From RUG12461 sp045661345 (GTDB lineage Bacteria; Bacillota; Clostridia; Lachnospirales; Lachnospiraceae): 51,712 bases of DNA. The stretch is from assembly GCA_045661345.1 (NCBI GenBank), contig JAZRFM010000026.1:1-51712 (forward strand), written 5' to 3'. Shown piece after piece: positions 49,781 to 51,712 of the stretch. The notes beneath the pieces were generated by a model. It did no database searches. It had not been told where the DNA came from and saw nothing but the letters and a program-made list of their open reading frames with translations. Numbering within the stretch: the first letter of the stretch is position 1; each line of letters begins with the position of its first letter. The translations under genes and the position numbers were made by a program.

Positions 49781-50898
49781 CACGCATATTTCCGCATTGT
49801 TATCCGAACGCTGGTTGCTCCCCATGGTTCTACCAATGTCGTCTGTATGTCTTCAATGTCAAAAAAACCGTTCCCGCACAAAGCGTCATTCACAGCCGCG
49901 GTCACCTCCCGCGCACGATTACTCGCCTCCTGTGCAGTCGCAAAGATATCCATCTCTCCTCGTCCCTTTGGCCAGCCTTGTGTTGCCAACACACGACGCA
50001 TGGACTCCGTCATAATCAGATAGTCATACTTCATGCAGCCGCCATTCTTCAATAATGCGTATCCGGAAAGCAACGCCTTAATCGTCAGCTCTTTTCCAAG
50101 ATACATCGACACCCCATGCATCCATACAAAATCCTGCTTTCCCACAAGCCGTTCCTCTTGTGTCGATAGAAGGAGATTTTTTTTGATGTAGGTCGTATGC
50201 TGTTGCTGCCATTGAGCCTCCGGAAAAAGCTCCTCTACATTGCGAACCGCCCCGTCGTCAAATACGGTCAACTCCATCTTTGGCAAGTTCCCGTACAAAC
50301 GCTCCGGCAAATTTCCACCGCCAAAAGCTGTGACATTCAGCGGAGAATCCATTTCTTTTTCTTTGGAAAGTGTCCTCAGAAAATCGTACACGCTCTTTGC
50401 CTTGATTCTCTCGTTGATATTCATACCCTCGAAGCAAGACATTTGATACCAGACATCTTCCCTCGGCACGCTGTTGAATTTCCCACGCAAATCCCATCCG
50501 TGGTTATGGAGATAGATCATCGCATCCGCCATCCTGCCTGTCCACATCGACAAGTAGAACATCAGCATATAATCACTGGATGGTATGTCAAAATATGCAA
50601 AATTATGAAGCAGTCCGGGATCCTCCAAACGAGTTTCAAATAATGCCTGTCCTGTCTGTTTATAAAAATCCAGATGTCTTTCATCTGCTCTTTCGTGAAA
50701 CGCATCCGAGATTTTCTTCATCATCCCGGCTTTTCTGTTTCTTCCCTCTTCCGTTTCAGATACTCCGGCAATCTTTCCTTTTGCAAATTGCTCCGAAAGG
50801 GACGCTTCCTTTGTAGCCCATTCTTTCAAGACTTCTCTCGGAAGATGTCCGTATCCTCTTTCCACTTCTCCGTGCAATACATCCCGGCATGAAGCCAT
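49780..50898 (-). CDS. Orphan protein with a possible SAM-methyltransferase motif
   Basis: The 372-residue cytoplasmic protein is not one I can place with confidence. The C-terminal half has a Rossmann-like pattern: LNVTAFGGGNLPERLYGN (about 192-209) as a glycine-rich motif I, then ELTVFDDGAVRNVEELF (about 213-229) with an acidic residue where the SAM ribose contact would lie. Other stretches are QDFVWMHGVSMYLGKEL and LLKNGGCMKYDYLIM, compatible with later motifs of class I methyltransferases. The N-terminal 150 residues are helical and charged. It may be co-transcribed with the MORN-like gene 48 bp upstream. Confidence 0.6.
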   Translation of the reverse strand: MASCRDVLHGEVERGYGHLPREVLKEWATKEASLSEQFAKGKIAGVSETEEGRNRKAGMMKKISDAFHERADERHLDFYKQTGQALFETRLEDPGLLHNFAYFDIPSSDYMLMFYLSMWTGRMADAMIYLHNHGWDLRGKFNSVPREDVWYQMSCFEGMNINERIKAKSVYDFLRTLSKEKEMDSPLNVTAFGGGNLPERLYGNLPKMELTVFDDGAVRNVEELFPEAQWQQQHTTYIKKNLLLSTQEERLVGKQDFVWMHGVSMYLGKELTIKALLSGYALLKNGGCMKYDYLIMTESMRRVLATQGWPKGRGEMDIFATAQEASNRAREVTAAVNDALCGNGFFDIEDIQTTLVEPWGATSVRITMRKYA

Positions 50899-50946
50899 TT
50901 GTTTATAGATCCTCCTGTTGTTAGCATCCTTTGTGACGTTATCGCA

Positions 50947-51579
50947 TCAGTTCTCTGCATTTGCACGATCCTCTTCGTAGGCAGCACGGTTTTTTTCAAA
51001 GGTATATTCACCCAACCCCATCAAATAACGCGGGTCATGCGAATAAACCCAATGTCGCGCGCCGTCAGCCGTCCATGCACATTTATAAATAATCATGCCT
51101 TTATCATGCTGTTCCTGCACCCAATCCCAGTCTTCAAACTGCGCTGGATTCAACGTATCATAGATATCTTCTGGTATCCCATCATCAACATGAAAAACAG
51201 CTGTAAATACACCGTAATCAGTATCTGTTATTCGGTACTCCATATCTCCATCCAATAACCCATTTTTTAGGGTTCCCTTCGTCATCTCAATTTCTGTTCC
51301 ATCCTTCATTCTGGTAGTATCTGTAAAATTGCCATTTGGCACATCATCAGCGCACTCCATCTCGATCACCTCATAGCCATCGCCAGTCTTCCAAAACCAG
51401 TAGCCATCACCTTCCCTTTTACCATCTTCATAATTTCCATAATAAAAGTAATACGCGCCGCGTTCATCATCCGTAAGTCTATATCGATAAATACCAACGC
51501 CTTCTCCCGTAAAATGCTGTCCCAGTTGATCCGGCTGATAAATCAGTGCATCTGACTCCATCCCATCTAGACACAACAA
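50947..51579 (-). CDS. MORN-like repeat protein, possibly N-terminally truncated
   Basis: The 210-residue frame has MORN-like repeats (GEGVGIYRYRL, YYFYYGNYEDGKREGDGYWF, then GTLKNGLLDGDMEYR), which form beta-hairpin arrays that bind surfaces or lipids. A His/Trp-rich C-terminal part follows (ARHWVYSHDPRYL). It starts at a TTG (51579) or the ATG at 51561, without a signal peptide, membrane helix or clear Shine-Dalgarno, and enters the repeats at once. Relatives of such proteins usually have an exported N-terminus, so a 5' deletion is possible. Stop upstream prevents extension. Confidence 0.6.
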   Translation of the reverse strand: MLCLDGMESDALIYQPDQLGQHFTGEGVGIYRYRLTDDERGAYYFYYGNYEDGKREGDGYWFWKTGDGYEVIEMECADDVPNGNFTDTTRMKDGTEIEMTKGTLKNGLLDGDMEYRITDTDYGVFTAVFHVDDGIPEDIYDTLNPAQFEDWDWVQEQHDKGMIIYKCAWTADGARHWVYSHDPRYLMGLGEYTFEKNRAAYEEDRANAEN

Positions 51580-51680
51580 TTTGATTTTTTAGGTATGCAC
51601 CTTGTCAATTTCATACAGCCCACAGTAACCGAAATACCCGGGAAGCACTGAAAATTAAGCGTTTTCTTCGGCTTTTGGTA

Positions 51681-51709
51681 TTGCAATTCCTCACCATTCG
51701 CGCTATAAT
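51681..51709 (+). promoter_or_regulatory. Promoter at the right edge
   Basis: -35 TTGCAA (51681-51686), a 17-bp spacer and a perfect -10 TATAAT (51704-51709) point out of the window on the plus strand. The gene it serves is not included. Apart from this I see nothing in 51580-51712. Confidence 0.6.
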
Positions 51710-51712
51710 TTA

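Noticed and set aside
1..51712. CRISPR arrays, rRNA genes, complete insertion sequences or prophage genes
   Set aside because: No regularly spaced direct repeats, rRNA signatures, transposases or phage structural genes were seen.

Overview
The window looks like a chromosomal segment from a strictly anaerobic Gram-positive Clostridia, most likely a Lachnospiraceae-type gut bacterium. This rests on gene content and order: a six-subunit Rnf complex in the clostridial order CDGEAB, a biotin-dependent Na+-pumping decarboxylase cluster, cmk-ispH-rpsA in one run (IspH and S1 are often fused in this group), the rimP-nusA-ylxR-ylxQ-infB-rbfA-nrnA-truB-ribF run, and infC started by ATT. Base composition is moderate (about half G+C). 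Most genes lie on the minus strand, and promoters fit the ordinary TTGACA-17-TATAAT consensus well. Species assignment is inference only.

Layout. 1-316: a gene-free edge with a fold-back repeat (element E1) and a GC-rich direct repeat. 317-1706: 5-formyltetrahydrofolate cyclo-ligase and glutamate 5-kinase. 2024-3061: a lipoprotein ApbE flavinyltransferase, whose promoter shares its -35 with the proB promoter. 3064-5588: a lone ABC-3 metal permease, divergent from a two-domain polyphosphate:AMP phosphotransferase. 5652-10744: rnfCDGEAB; ApbE nearby would flavinylate RnfD and RnfG. 10924-13266: an RNase H-like exonuclease and a lipoprotein esterase. 13500-15418: an unusual two-component pair, an Xre-HTH/receiver fusion and a LytS-type kinase. 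15497-26468: a long minus-strand run with carboxyltransferase, OadG, biotin carrier, OadB and OadA, then an RpiR regulator, a flavoprotein, cmk, ispH, rpsA and cheR, with one clear promoter at its head and one clear terminator at its end. 26632-31406: scpAB, a phosphoesterase, pnp and rpsO. 31554-34903: an NlpC/P60 wall hydrolase and a chemotaxis receptor. 34890-43120: the translation/transcription run from tRNA-Glu and rimP down to ribF. 43169-45359: infC-rpmI-rplT-galE with an attenuator leader.

45400-51712 is accessory. It holds an antitoxin-like remnant, two membrane-anchored zinc-ribbon proteins with the debris of a third copy between them, a second fold-back element (E2) inside that debris, a DUF2281/PIN toxin-antitoxin pair, an orphan protein with a possible SAM-binding motif, and a MORN-like protein that may have lost its N-terminus.

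How the genes fit together: Rnf couples ferredoxin oxidation and NAD+ reduction to ion export, and the decarboxylase cluster couples decarboxylation to Na+ export, so both energise the membrane in a fermenting cell. ApbE and RibF supply flavin attachment and FMN/FAD. The most unusual observation is the E1/E2 pair: two roughly 210-bp fold-backs at opposite ends of the window whose arms have diverged in sequence but still pair internally, and whose cores share two small hairpins that present GGA in their loops.
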